Of a stretch of DNA of 36,968 nucleotides, positions 17,314-25,800 are shown piece after piece. Positions within the stretch are counted from its first letter, which is position 1, and each line of letters opens with the position of its first letter. Made by a program: the position numbers and the translations under genes. The DNA comes from LH-M37 sp032251315 (lineage in GTDB: Bacteria; Pseudomonadota; Gammaproteobacteria; SZUA-229), in contig JAVVEE010000019.1 of assembly GCA_032251315.1 (NCBI GenBank), forward strand, positions 1 through 36,968. Reading direction: 5' to 3'. The notes beneath the pieces are model-generated. The model was not told where the DNA came from. It searched no databases and saw only the letters and a list, made by a program, of their open reading frames with translations.

Positions 17314-17958
17314 ATGAAAGCATATCAAGTTTCCCTGATTTATTTAGTATTTCTTAGTCTGGCATTTAGCTCAACTGGTTGCTCACTACAAAAAAACAAC
17401 CTGCCTCCACAGCCCATATCGGGTACTTCTCTATCCCCAAGCATACTGGTTGAGTCCTATAAAATGGCCGTGGGTGACGAGATCCATATCAGCGTCTGGA
17501 AGAACCCTGATTTATCACTCACAGAACCCATACGACCCGATGGGAAAATATCTATGCCTCTGGTCGGCGATGTTATGGCTGCAGGTTTGACGCCTGAGCA
17601 GCTGGCGACGATTATCAAACGGCGACTATCTTCTTATATAAAAGCGCCCAATGTGACGGTTATTCTCACCAGCCTGCAGGGCCATGCATTTCTTTCACGC
17701 ATTCGTGTTACCGGATCGGTAACAAAAAACATTTCTCTCACTTATCATCAGGGTATGACCGTACTCGATGCGGTACTGGAAGCAGGCAGTGTGGATTTAT
17801 ACGCCGACAGCAATAACACCAAGCTGCACCGGCGCACTAAAACAGGCGCCGAAACTTACGACATTCGTCTTAAGGACATAATGAAAAACGGGGACATGAC
17901 CACAAACGTCATGCTTATGCCAGGCGACATCATCACTGTACCTGAACGCGGTTTTTGA
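17314..17958 (+). CDS. Short Wza-like polysaccharide export lipoprotein
   Basis: This 214-aa outer-membrane lipoprotein has a signal sequence with lipobox FSSTGC (Cys at about 23). The Poly_export domain follows: YKMAVGDEIHISVWKNPDLS (about 49-68), then PDGKISMPLVGDVMAAGLTPEQLA, then a SLBB-type domain with VTGSVTKN and GMTVLDAVLEAGSV. It ends MLMPGDIITVPERGF, the common C-terminus of the short class (VpsM/GumB-like) lacking Wza's C-terminal helix barrel. It would form the periplasmic/outer-membrane export channel, perhaps together with the barrel protein encoded next. A Shine-Dalgarno AGGAAT precedes the ATG. No co-polymerase gene accompanies it here. Confidence 0.92.
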   Translation: MKAYQVSLIYLVFLSLAFSSTGCSLQKNNLPPQPISGTSLSPSILVESYKMAVGDEIHISVWKNPDLSLTEPIRPDGKISMPLVGDVMAAGLTPEQLATIIKRRLSSYIKAPNVTVILTSLQGHAFLSRIRVTGSVTKNISLTYHQGMTVLDAVLEAGSVDLYADSNNTKLHRRTKTGAETYDIRLKDIMKNGDMTTNVMLMPGDIITVPERGF

Positions 17959-17997
17959 CAAGCCTGATTTTATAATCGGCATCAGGAGAAACCATAC

Positions 17998-19332
17998 GTG
18001 TACTGCATTAAAACAAGCTTTTACGCCCTGGTTTTTTTTGCCGGAGTAATTTCCAGCAGCTTTACTGCACAGGCCATGGGCATAAAACCCAATGCCGGTC
18101 TTGCCATGCAATTCACCAATAACTCGACAAATAGTCCAGATAACGAGAAGAGTGACTTGCTTATAATCAGCAGCGTTGGTGCCCGTGTTGATGCAGCAAG
18201 TGGTTCTCTACAGCTAGAGGCCGACACCTCTTTACAATACATCAATTACACCCATGACACTTTCACTAATCAGCGGTACTTTAACCTCAATGCCACGGCC
18301 GGATGGGAGATGCTGAGAGATCGACTCGACTGGCAAATACAGGATTTTTTTAGCCAGCAACCGATCGACGCATTTTCACCGAACACACCCAATAATATTC
18401 AGGATTCCAACGTGTTCGTGTTCGGGCCCAGCATTTATTTCCGACCATCAGATCGGCAGCTGCTGACACTTAACCCGCAATACCGGGATTTTTATTATGA
18501 AAAAGAAGACATAGACAATCGGCAAAATTCACTTGATGTCATCTGGACTTATCAGCTCGCCAAAACATTGGATGTGGGTTTTCATGGCGGTATCAATGCT
18601 GTCGATTATCTGGATCCGCTAATAACAGATAACACCTTCAGGCATATCCACCTGACAATTGCCACTACACGTCCGGATTACAGTTACAGGGCAAACCTGG
18701 GCACGACCCATGTTGAGCGTGATGGCAGTGAAAATGTACATGGTCTAACCGGCAATATGCGGTGGACGTATGGCATTACACCAGACTCAGATCTGCGCGC
18801 CTACATCGCATCAGAGTTAACAGATTCCAATGATGCCCTGCTCAGCTCCGCATTAAATGCGGACGATGGCGGCTTTTCAAATGAGCAGATATCTTCGGAT
18901 GTTCTGCGCAACAATGTTGTTAGATTCGCCTACCTGAAAAATGATGCCGCTTTAAGCACTAACCTCTGGCTTGAAGCGCGCAAGCAAGTCTATGATTTTG
19001 CATTATTAGATCAGAATACACAGGAGGCCGGCATGGAATTTATTTTTCCGCTTTCTTCTATCGTTTCCACAGGCGTTAATGCGTCTTATGCCCGGATTGA
19101 TTTGACCGATACCGGGCGACAGGATAATCAATACAGCTTTGGCTGGAACATCAATTATCGTTTTTCGCGCAGGTTACTGGCTACTGCAGACCTTCAATAT
19201 TACGAGGTCGATAGCACCAACTCTGCCATGTCCTACAGTGAAACAAGCATCCTGTTCAGCCTTGTTTATGATTACGACACCACTCGCTCTAATTTGGACA
19301 GGCGACAGAGGACATCAGAACCTGCTTATTAA
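17998..19332 (+). CDS. Outer-membrane beta-barrel protein of the polysaccharide export locus
   Basis: The 444-aa product starts at GTG with AGGAGA about 10 bases upstream and has a signal peptide ending near FTAQA (residue 24). The mature part has alternating polar/hydrophobic strands rich in Y, F, N, D and T, such as SLQLEADTSLQYINYTHD, LTLNPQYRDFYYEK and LLATADLQYYEVDS, with a final strand FSLVYDYD near the end. This matches the BBP2/EpsL-type barrels placed next to short Wza proteins in many EPS loci, where they probably supply the outer-membrane pore that the short Wza lacks. It lies 39 bp after the export gene, and a hairpin terminator follows it. Confidence 0.8.
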   Translation: MYCIKTSFYALVFFAGVISSSFTAQAMGIKPNAGLAMQFTNNSTNSPDNEKSDLLIISSVGARVDAASGSLQLEADTSLQYINYTHDTFTNQRYFNLNATAGWEMLRDRLDWQIQDFFSQQPIDAFSPNTPNNIQDSNVFVFGPSIYFRPSDRQLLTLNPQYRDFYYEKEDIDNRQNSLDVIWTYQLAKTLDVGFHGGINAVDYLDPLITDNTFRHIHLTIATTRPDYSYRANLGTTHVERDGSENVHGLTGNMRWTYGITPDSDLRAYIASELTDSNDALLSSALNADDGGFSNEQISSDVLRNNVVRFAYLKNDAALSTNLWLEARKQVYDFALLDQNTQEAGMEFIFPLSSIVSTGVNASYARIDLTDTGRQDNQYSFGWNINYRFSRRLLATADLQYYEVDSTNSAMSYSETSILFSLVYDYDTTRSNLDRRQRTSEPAY

Positions 19333-19342
19333 CAAAACGCCT

Positions 19343-19376
19343 TAAACGACATCCTTCCGCTAAAAATGTCGTTTTA
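19343..19376 (+). terminator. Rho-independent terminator-like hairpin after the barrel gene
   Basis: AAACGACAT (19344-19352) pairs perfectly with ATGTCGTTT (19366-19374) across a 13-base loop, followed by TTAAATA. The T tract is short but the 9-bp stem sits 12 bases after the stop codon. It would separate the export group from the epimerase gene. Confidence 0.6.
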
Positions 19377-19403
19377 AATATGCTGTCGTTAAGGGACACA
19401 ATG

Positions 19404-20312
19404 ATGAAAACTTTAGTTACAGGTGGCGCCGGTTTTATAGGCTCACACATTGTCGAACGCTTATTAAACGATGGTCATCGTGTTATTGTTCTGGATGACT
19501 TTTCGACCGGGCATCGACACAATCTGCCCACTCATAATGCACTAACCATCATCGAAGGCGACATCAGCAATTATGATACCGTCAAGCACTGCATGCCCGG
19601 TGTCGACTGGGTTTTCCATAAAGCCGCGGTGGCCTCAGTGCCCAGAACCGTCAACGACCCTGTCGGCAGCAGCCTGATCAATTATCTGGGAACATTGCAC
19701 TTACTGGAGGCGGCGAGAAAGCATAAGGTAAAGCGTTTTGTCTTTGCCTCCAGCGCGGCGCTCTATGGCGACGAGCCCACTCTGCCCAAGCTGGAGACCA
19801 TGCGCCCTGTCACCCTGTCGCCCTATGCCGTCGACAAGCTGGCCTCTGAATCCGCCTGCGGCATGTATAGTCGGTTATATGGGCTGGAGACCGTTTGTCT
19901 GAGATACTTCAACGTCTATGGACCACGACAGGATCCGTCCTCGCCCTACTCAGGGGTCATTTCTATTTTCACCAACAAACTCAGCCACAACGAAATGCCC
20001 ACCATCTATGGCGACGGCGAACAGACGCGTGATTTTGTCTTTGTCAGCGATGTAGTCGAAGCCAACATGAGAGCTGTCACGGAAAAGGGGTGTGCCGGGC
20101 AGTTTTTCAACATTGCCTGCGCCAATAAAATCAGCCTGAACCGCCTGCTGAAAACATTATGCGAGCTTTACGAGGTAGAGTTTAACGCCTGCTATGAAGA
20201 GGCACGTCAGGGCGATATTAAACACTCTTATGCGAATATTGATAAAGCCCGGATACTGCTGAATTGGAGCCCCCGCATTGACCTGAAGGAGGGGCTGTCC
20301 CGACTTATATGA
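19404..20312 (+). CDS. SDR-family UDP-sugar 4-epimerase (WbpP/TviC-like)
   Basis: This roughly 302-aa extended SDR enzyme binds NAD through TGGAGFIGSH (residues about 5-14). It has the catalytic SSAALYG region and the YAVDK (Y-x3-K) motif (about 143-147). The segments AAVASVPRTVNDP and LRYFNVYGPRQDPSSPYSGVISIF match the UDP-GlcNAc/GalNAc (or uronic acid) 4-epimerase branch. The reaction is interconversion of C4 epimers of a nucleotide sugar used as donor by the nearby glycosyltransferases. Several in-frame ATGs exist (19380, 19401, 19404). AAGGGA at 19391-19396 supports the third, giving MKTLVTGG. The exact sugar is uncertain. It ends 56 bp before a convergent gene. Confidence 0.87.
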   Translation: MKTLVTGGAGFIGSHIVERLLNDGHRVIVLDDFSTGHRHNLPTHNALTIIEGDISNYDTVKHCMPGVDWVFHKAAVASVPRTVNDPVGSSLINYLGTLHLLEAARKHKVKRFVFASSAALYGDEPTLPKLETMRPVTLSPYAVDKLASESACGMYSRLYGLETVCLRYFNVYGPRQDPSSPYSGVISIFTNKLSHNEMPTIYGDGEQTRDFVFVSDVVEANMRAVTEKGCAGQFFNIACANKISLNRLLKTLCELYEVEFNACYEEARQGDIKHSYANIDKARILLNWSPRIDLKEGLSRLI

Positions 20313-20351
20313 TTTTCTCCGGGTCTCCGCAGTCAACGCATTTAAAACACA

Positions 20352-20370
20352 TGATATTTTTAATATCTTT
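20352..20370. terminator. Weak AT-only hairpin between convergent genes
   Basis: GATATT (20353-20358) pairs with AATATC (20362-20367) over TTT and is followed by TTT. It is short and AT-rich, so weak, but placed between the stops of two convergent genes where a bidirectional terminator is expected. Confidence 0.3.
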
Positions 20371-21364
20371 ATATATTTATAAAATTCACTTCCAGCCGAA
20401 ACAGGATCTCCCAGGACTGTTCACGCTCATCGGTAGGCAGTGGCCGGTTCCAGTTTTTGGCCGGGGCTATTTCATAGAACAACCATTTCCGGTAAAAATT
20501 CCGCCGGTAACGCACGCCCAGTCGTGAGGCTTTTATATAGGATTCCGGATATGTCAGCATGGTCGTACTGCTCTCGTAGGAAAGCGCGCTCTTTTCGGTT
20601 AAATATTGATACAGCACCAGGCTGCTATCCCGCTGCTCACCTTCAAAGCCTTCTGAATGCATTACCGAGTTACTTTGTCGCAGATATAAAGCTTTCGAAA
20701 TTCTTTTTTCAAAATCGATTCTTGAAATTCTGCCATCAAGGTTGTCGCGGCGATACAATTCCTGCGTGAAACGGGTGGTAAAGGTATCTGTAACCGGCCA
20801 GGTATAGCGATAACGTAAAACGATGCTGGGGGACAGTTTCAGTCGGATACTGAAATTCGCCTGCTCCGATTGCGTTATCGCATACAGCAGCCCCAGATCT
20901 TTCTTGGCCGGCTCCTGTTGCACTGGCGCAACATCCCGCAGGCGGTCGTCCTCCTCACCCTCATAAATAATGTGGAGCTTGTTTTTGGCTTTGGGCAACT
21001 CGAAACTGGCATGTACGTCGGAGGTGTAGGCCCAGCTTCCGCCTTCGGTTAAAACATAATCATTTGTCCAGCGCAGATGGGTGCCGGCGCGCCCTTCCTC
21101 ATAAATGCGTTTATCGGCAAAAAATGAGTCGAACCAGACCGCAGGCTTGCAAAACTCTACACTCAGATAGGTATGCACATCGTCAATCCAGCCTTCACCC
21201 TCGCCTTCTAGACTATCGCAAATATTAGGCTTCCTTTCTTCCCTGATCTCCTCTGCTTCAGGCTCTGCACCGACCTCTTCAGCCAGAAGTTTTTTTTCAC
21301 CTGCCATAAACGTCAGCGCAATTAGCACGGCATAAGAAACACTTTTGAAAAACATCGGTGACAT
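20369..21364 (-). CDS. Predicted outer-membrane beta-barrel protein, function unknown
   Basis: The protein (about 331 aa from the ATG at 21364) has a signal-like N-terminus (MSPMFFKSVSYAVLIALTF) and an acidic E-rich linker. A segment with two cysteines (ICDSLEGEGEGWIDD and VEFCKPAVWFD) follows. The rest is made of alternating aromatic/charged strands such as FSIRLKLSPSIVLRYRYTWPV and RLGVRYRRNFYRKWLFYEIAP. It ends in a strand with a terminal aromatic pattern (ILFRLEVNFINI). This is barrel-like, but I recognise no named family. The frame extends to a TTG at 21397; ATGs at 21364 and 21355 are both plausible starts with poor ribosome sites. It follows the transglutaminase-like gene on the same strand with about 80 bp between and may work with it. 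Confidence 0.6.
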   Translation of the reverse strand: MSPMFFKSVSYAVLIALTFMAGEKKLLAEEVGAEPEAEEIREERKPNICDSLEGEGEGWIDDVHTYLSVEFCKPAVWFDSFFADKRIYEEGRAGTHLRWTNDYVLTEGGSWAYTSDVHASFELPKAKNKLHIIYEGEEDDRLRDVAPVQQEPAKKDLGLLYAITQSEQANFSIRLKLSPSIVLRYRYTWPVTDTFTTRFTQELYRRDNLDGRISRIDFEKRISKALYLRQSNSVMHSEGFEGEQRDSSLVLYQYLTEKSALSYESSTTMLTYPESYIKASRLGVRYRRNFYRKWLFYEIAPAKNWNRPLPTDEREQSWEILFRLEVNFINI

Positions 21365-21445
21365 TAGATTATTTAAAAGTATCCTGTAAAAATACAAAAC
21401 TGCTGGGAGGCTACTATTATCATTCCAACGGGCATCTGTCCAAGA

Positions 21446-22918
21446 TTAGCGTATTTCGATCACCTCGGCCTTTTTATTTTTAAACGCCGGCATGGTCATG
21501 CCGGCAGAGGCATTAATGTAGGTGGGATCAGCCACTATGTAACGATGGCCATTGTGCGCAATTGAGTCGCCCGGGATGCTGCCTTTAAACAGCACTGCCG
21601 TGGCCACATGCCCGGGGTAATCCAGAACAATCACCTCCATGCCCAAAAGACTCCGCACCAGCCAGGCAAACAGGATGGAACGATCCTCACAGTCTGAATA
21701 GGGATAGTACAGCGTCTCTTCAGGCAGTAGATAGTTCTCCCTGCCGAACTGATCTTCATCTGTCTTATAACGCAAGGAGGTCTGTACGAATCTCAGCAAG
21801 AAATTGACCGCGGTCTGCTCATCCATGTCCTTCATGTAGTCACTCAGCTGCTGCTGCAAAGGCATGGAAGCGCGGGCGTTTACCCTGGTTTTGAAATACC
21901 ATTCCAGACCAAGCTGTGGATAGGTTTCCATAAAACGGATGCGCTCGTTTTCATACGCGGTACGGATTGCGTAACGCCGCCCCTCAAACTCGAAGGATAG
22001 ATCCCGATAGGCGCTTGTACCTGCCATCAAGACCTCATTACTCATCTGCATATTCAACGCCTTATCAGCACCGGGGTAATTGCCGTCATAGGTGTACACC
22101 TGACCCAGTTTCTTCTCCCTGCCGTCAAAGCTCAACGCATAATAGCGCCGCTGCTCGAAGGTGAAATAGGGCACGGCATACAGCGGCTGCTGCGAGGGGA
22201 TGAGCAAAAATGCTTCACGATTATTGTAGGCAATGCGCGACTGGTAACCGTCTTTCGCCAGCATAAACCAGGTAAACAATGATCGACTACTTTCGGAAGC
22301 TGGATAGAGCGCTGTTGAAATTTCATACACCAGTAAAGCATGCGCCCAGTCGTTAAGCCGCATCGCGCTGGATATTTCATTTACCTGACCGATCAGATGT
22401 TCATAATCGGCCAGGCTCAATGCCGACCAGAAATCACTGATGGCCTTGCCGTCCATGCGCGGACTCAGACCAGCCTTAAATTTGGCATCATAATAAAAAG
22501 TTTGGCGAATACCCAGATAATTTATCACTAGCCTCCTGCCTTTGCGCTGAGCCTCCGGTGCGGGAGATGCGACCGGTGCAGGTAGCGGTATCTCTTTCAC
22601 CGCTTCCGGTTTGACTACGGGCAGGGTCGGTGCGGTTATCACCGGCTCAGGACTCTCCGGAGGGATTACGGCCACTGGCATCACCGCCGGCTTGGGTTCC
22701 GGATCAAGCTCGACTCCCTTCAGAAGATTCATCTCCTTCCACTGAGTTTTCAGAAACGCGGTAAATTCCCTGTCTCTTTTATCTTTGTATTCCTGAAAAG
22801 AGTCCTGATGCTGCTGCTTCCACACGGCAAAATCATCGTTTGCGTAGGTGGGCTGGCTTATCGCCACAACCCAGGCCACGCTACTCAAAAATCCCAGACA
22901 CCTGTTCAGACTGTACAT
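21446..22918 (-). CDS. Transglutaminase-like periplasmic protein
   Basis: This 490-aa protein has an N-terminal signal peptide (MYSLNRCLGFLSSVAWVVAISQPTYA). A charged helical segment FAVWKQQHQDSFQEYKDKRD follows, then a Pro-rich linker (about 75-125). The C-terminal domain carries the transglutaminase-type triad: Cys410 in YSDCEDRS, His437 in YPGHVATAV and Asp464 in VADPTY. Such domains act as cysteine proteases or cross-linking enzymes; the natural substrate is unknown. AAGGG seven bases ahead of the ATG supports the start. It begins just downstream of the lipoprotein terminator, so it needs readthrough or its own promoter. Its neighbours are a lipoprotein and a barrel protein, pointing to an envelope assembly or maintenance role. 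Confidence 0.78.
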   Translation of the reverse strand: MYSLNRCLGFLSSVAWVVAISQPTYANDDFAVWKQQHQDSFQEYKDKRDREFTAFLKTQWKEMNLLKGVELDPEPKPAVMPVAVIPPESPEPVITAPTLPVVKPEAVKEIPLPAPVASPAPEAQRKGRRLVINYLGIRQTFYYDAKFKAGLSPRMDGKAISDFWSALSLADYEHLIGQVNEISSAMRLNDWAHALLVYEISTALYPASESSRSLFTWFMLAKDGYQSRIAYNNREAFLLIPSQQPLYAVPYFTFEQRRYYALSFDGREKKLGQVYTYDGNYPGADKALNMQMSNEVLMAGTSAYRDLSFEFEGRRYAIRTAYENERIRFMETYPQLGLEWYFKTRVNARASMPLQQQLSDYMKDMDEQTAVNFLLRFVQTSLRYKTDEDQFGRENYLLPEETLYYPYSDCEDRSILFAWLVRSLLGMEVIVLDYPGHVATAVLFKGSIPGDSIAHNGHRYIVADPTYINASAGMTMPAFKNKKAEVIEIR

Positions 22919-22942
22919 TTTTCAACCCTTAAATTTGTGCAT

Positions 22943-22981
22943 AAAAAAACCGGTGCCTGAATCGAATCCAGTACCGGTTTT
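22943..22981 (-). terminator. Rho-independent terminator of the LPP20-like gene
   Basis: On the minus strand AAAACCGGT (plus 22973-22981) pairs with ACCGGTTTT (plus 22946-22954), with an inner CTG/CAG pair, and ends in a run of T (plus 22943-22949 is all A). It lies about 30 bases after the stop codon at 23013. Confidence 0.8.
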
Positions 22982-23012
22982 GCTGACAACCCTGTTCGAA
23001 AGACTCGAAGTG

Positions 23013-23600
23013 TTATTGTCTGCCTGCTGCAATCGACGCTGCCAGTTCATCCTGACCCTTCTGGGCTTTAAACTGCTGCCACAAAGCACGGTCGTTATTC
23101 ATGCTGGTACGCAAAGCTTCTTCGGTAGCTTTAGCGGCCATGTTGCCATCCATTCCCACCAGGACATACATCACGCCATTGGGGCTTACGATTGATCTGA
23201 AAGGCTTGGTGCCGACCAGAGTCTCGTCGGTAATCTGCTTGGTCACTGAAGTATTCACCTTGTCTACCGTCTCGCTGCTGGCAGCACCGGTAGCTTCTAC
23301 ATATTGCTTGACCATGTTCTGCACATGCACTTTCATCGACTGCGCCATTTGTACGCGCGCATCGGTCACAGCCATGTTTTTGGTAAAGCCTGCGCCGGCT
23401 GCTGATTTCTCGGCAGAGCCAATCGCTGAGACTTCCACGCCTTCCACCGGCTGATCACAGACCCAGCCCGGTGCCGCTGTATTAGGGGCATCCGGGAAAG
23501 CGCACTCCAGTGCCGCCTGTTTAACTTCTGAACCGCAGGCGCTCAGCATGAATGACAACGCCACTCCGCTCGCTACAAATAGACTGTTTCGTAATTTCAT
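23013..23600 (-). CDS. LPP20-family lipoprotein
   Basis: The frame is open to 23840, but the natural start is the ATG at 23600, preceded by GGAGAG. This gives a 195-aa product beginning MKLRNSLFVASGVALSFMLSAC, with a lipobox LSAC (Cys at residue 22). The mature protein has the LPP20 pattern: AIGSAEKSAAGAGFTKNMAVTDARVQMAQSM (a small-residue helix with a D/E-A-R step), then KQITDETLVGTKPFRSIVSP and GVMYVLVGMDG. Alanine-rich helices close the protein. Members are outer-membrane lipoproteins whose molecular role is mostly unclear. It follows dsbA on the same strand after a 252-bp structured intergenic region, and has its own strong terminator. Confidence 0.8.
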   Translation of the reverse strand: MKLRNSLFVASGVALSFMLSACGSEVKQAALECAFPDAPNTAAPGWVCDQPVEGVEVSAIGSAEKSAAGAGFTKNMAVTDARVQMAQSMKVHVQNMVKQYVEATGAASSETVDKVNTSVTKQITDETLVGTKPFRSIVSPNGVMYVLVGMDGNMAAKATEEALRTSMNNDRALWQQFKAQKGQDELAASIAAGRQ

Positions 23601-23722
23601 CGATTTCTCTCCATGCCTGATTAGCAATAATAATTTTGTTGGATAAAGATAGCCGAGATAATGCCGGCTTGCAATTGTTATCTTGAAATTTATAAGGGAA
23701 TTAACGAGGGCTTTCCAGCAGC

Positions 23723-23825
23723 GGCTACTGCTATGAGGCTGAGCGCAGCAGTAGCCCGCCCGGGAGTCAGGCGGGCACGCTGCTGCTGCGCGTATCGTCG
23801 TAACCTGCCCGTGCGAGCAGCAGCG
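23723..23825 (-). repeat. Three strong stem-loops in the dsbA-LPP20 intergenic region
   Basis: GGCTACTGCT (23723-23732) pairs perfectly with AGCAGTAGCC (23747-23756). GCCCGCC (23754-23760) pairs with GGCGGGC (23770-23776). CGCTGCTGCT (23778-23787) pairs with AGCAGCAGCG (23816-23825). The first two stems share three bases, so they compete. The block resembles a REP/BIME-type palindromic cluster or a leader with alternative folds. It lies after the stop of dsbA and about 120 bases before the lipoprotein start. GC content rises sharply here compared with the flanks. Confidence 0.6.
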
Positions 23826-23852
23826 GCATCGGCCCGCCATCCCTCAGCCGCG

Positions 23853-24491
23853 CTATTTTATAGCGGCCGCTTCCTTCTTGATCAGATAATCGACGATTCT
23901 GAGCATGTTCTCGTAACTGCCCGCGCTTGATCCCGAGACCAGGTATTTGCCATTGACGCCGATCGCGGGCACGCCCTTGATGCCATAACCCTGCACTTTC
24001 TGAATCGCCTTGCGCAGCTGCCCATCAATGGAGAAGGAATCGTAGGCCGCCTTGAAATCATCCTTGTTCACACCGTTGGAAGCCAGAAACTCCGTCATCG
24101 CAGCTTCGCTATAGAGATCATTTTTGTCTTTGTGAATGGCGTCAAAAATAGCGCCGTGATATTTCTCACCCAGCCCCATCGCCTGCAGTGCGTAATAGGT
24201 GCGGGCATGGACCTTCCACTCCGGGCGGAATACCGCCGGTACACGAATAAATTCAACATGTGCAGGCGCGGTTTTCTTCCATGCTTCCAATATCGGCTCA
24301 AACTGATAACAGTGCGGACAGCCGTACCAGAAGAATTCCAGCACCTCGACCTTGTCGACCGATTCGGTAGGCTGCTCAGCGATGCGCAGATACTCCACGC
24401 CCTCTTTGTAGCTTTCGGCTCGGGCCGGACCAGTGACCAGGCCCATGGCCAGAAACAGCAGTAATCCGATATAAGATAATTTTTTAAACAT
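23853..24491 (-). CDS. dsbA: Thiol:disulfide interchange protein DsbA
   Basis: This periplasmic oxidase introduces disulfides into exported proteins. Starting at the ATG at 24491 (GGAG about nine bases ahead), it is 212 aa with a signal peptide ending GPARA (residue 25). It has a thioredoxin fold with an inserted helical domain. The active site is WYGCPHC (C58, C61) and the cis-proline loop is KGVPAIGVNGKYLV. A longer frame to 24563 overlaps the end of ccmI and is less likely. It sits directly downstream of ccmI, so it may be co-transcribed with the cytochrome c maturation genes, where it oxidises the apocytochrome CxxCH cysteines that CcmG/CcmH then reduce. In Pseudomonas dsbA is also near cytochrome c4 and engB. 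Confidence 0.93.
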   Translation of the reverse strand: MFKKLSYIGLLLFLAMGLVTGPARAESYKEGVEYLRIAEQPTESVDKVEVLEFFWYGCPHCYQFEPILEAWKKTAPAHVEFIRVPAVFRPEWKVHARTYYALQAMGLGEKYHGAIFDAIHKDKNDLYSEAAMTEFLASNGVNKDDFKAAYDSFSIDGQLRKAIQKVQGYGIKGVPAIGVNGKYLVSGSSAGSYENMLRIVDYLIKKEAAAIK

Positions 24492-24543
24492 GTAATGCCA
24501 CTCCATACTCGTCAATTTATATTTTATTACTCTTATTTCTTTT

Positions 24544-25800
24544 TCAGGGCACACGGCGATCAATGCGGATAGTCACATTGCCAGTCGCAGCCACGTCATC
24601 AACGGTCATCTCACCGATGTAGTCGCCACTCTCTGCAATGGCGCCGCCCGATCTGCTCAACCGTGCCGAGACAACCACCTGATTGAAGGCGCTCAAATTC
24701 ATGCCCTCCACCATGCCCATGCTCTCATCCAGCACGACGCTTGCAGGCAGGTCAGACAGTCGCAGGCGTTGCGCCGCCAGCGGCATCTTCGGCCCCTGCT
24801 GGGCTTTGGCATAAATAAATACGACCGCATCAGCAGCAAAATTCTTCCGCGCCTCTTCGCTCACCTCCACACTCACCTGCAGGCTTATGGAATTTTCGGC
24901 GGGTACCGACTGCCGTGGCGGCAGCAGCTCCTCCATGCCGGCCACGGTTTCACCGGCAGCGATTAGCTGCTCGCGGGCCTTCTCTATATATATTCTGATA
25001 GAGCGATCAACTTCAGGATCCTCAACGGCGGCTTCTGACAGCAGCATCAGGTATTCGATACTCTGGCGATAGTTCCCAAACTGATATTCGGCGACACCGG
25101 CAAACCACAGAGCATTGCCATTATAGGGCTCTATTTCCAGAGCCTTAAGAATAAGCGCATGTGACTCCTCGTTAAATTTCTCGCCATTGGCCAGTGCGAT
25201 GGCCTCGGCATGCTCCAGCATCACCTGCGGATTCTGCTCGATGCTACTCGCGGTTGAAAATGCATTGACCGCTTCGCCATAACGCCCCGAGTGTTTATAG
25301 GCCCGCCCCAGCATCACCCAGTCCTGTAACTCGCCGGGATTGACCTGTAGATACTGTTCCAGCTCCAGCACCATTTCTTCCACTGAAGGTAATGCTTTAT
25401 TCTCTGCCGCTGTTTCCGGCGCGGTACTGGCGTTCATGCCCAGCCGGTCATACACCAGCAGGCTTAATGCCGGTAATAACACCGCAATCACCAGCGCCAC
25501 AACCGGGCGCTTTTTGGGGGCCGGTGTATAATGTTTAGCGGCAGAGACCTTGCTCTCTATCGGCGTGTCTCCGAGCAATTCCCGATCCAGTTCCTGGCGG
25601 GCCAGCTTATAGGCCTCCTGATCGATGCGGTCTTCTTGCAAATCGATGTCCAGCTCTTTAATTTTTTCCTCATGCAGCTGAATGTTGCTGGTTTTATAGG
25701 CCAACGAACGACTTTTGCGAACCCGGAGCAGGGGGAAGATCACCATCACTACGGCGATCAGCAGCAATACCACCGATCCGCCCCAAAATGAAATATTCAT
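24544..25800 (-). CDS. ccmI: Cytochrome c maturation protein CcmI (TPR apocytochrome chaperone)
   Basis: The 418-aa inner-membrane protein begins with one helix (about 6-24, GGSVVLLLIAVVMVIFPLL), followed by the cytoplasmic coiled segment with LDIDLQEDRIDQEAYKLARQELDRELL. A second helix (about 100-118) and a periplasmic TPR region (ELQDWVMLGRAYKHSGRYGEAVNAF, NGNALWFAGVAEYQFGNYRQSIEYL) follow. A C-terminal beta-rich domain (LQVSVEVSEEARKN to the end) matches the CcmI/CycH C-terminal unit. It holds the C-terminal part of apocytochromes for haem ligation with CcmF and CcmH. Its ATG overlaps the ccmH stop (ATGA). Confidence 0.92.
   Translation of the reverse strand: MNISFWGGSVVLLLIAVVMVIFPLLRVRKSRSLAYKTSNIQLHEEKIKELDIDLQEDRIDQEAYKLARQELDRELLGDTPIESKVSAAKHYTPAPKKRPVVALVIAVLLPALSLLVYDRLGMNASTAPETAAENKALPSVEEMVLELEQYLQVNPGELQDWVMLGRAYKHSGRYGEAVNAFSTASSIEQNPQVMLEHAEAIALANGEKFNEESHALILKALEIEPYNGNALWFAGVAEYQFGNYRQSIEYLMLLSEAAVEDPEVDRSIRIYIEKAREQLIAAGETVAGMEELLPPRQSVPAENSISLQVSVEVSEEARKNFAADAVVFIYAKAQQGPKMPLAAQRLRLSDLPASVVLDESMGMVEGMNLSAFNQVVVSARLSRSGGAIAESGDYIGEMTVDDVAATGNVTIRIDRRVP

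Noticed and set aside
23601..23840. N-terminal extension of the LPP20-like protein
   Set aside because: The frame is open, but the ATG at 23600 has a good ribosome site and gives a lipoprotein signal; the upstream part is the structured intergenic region.
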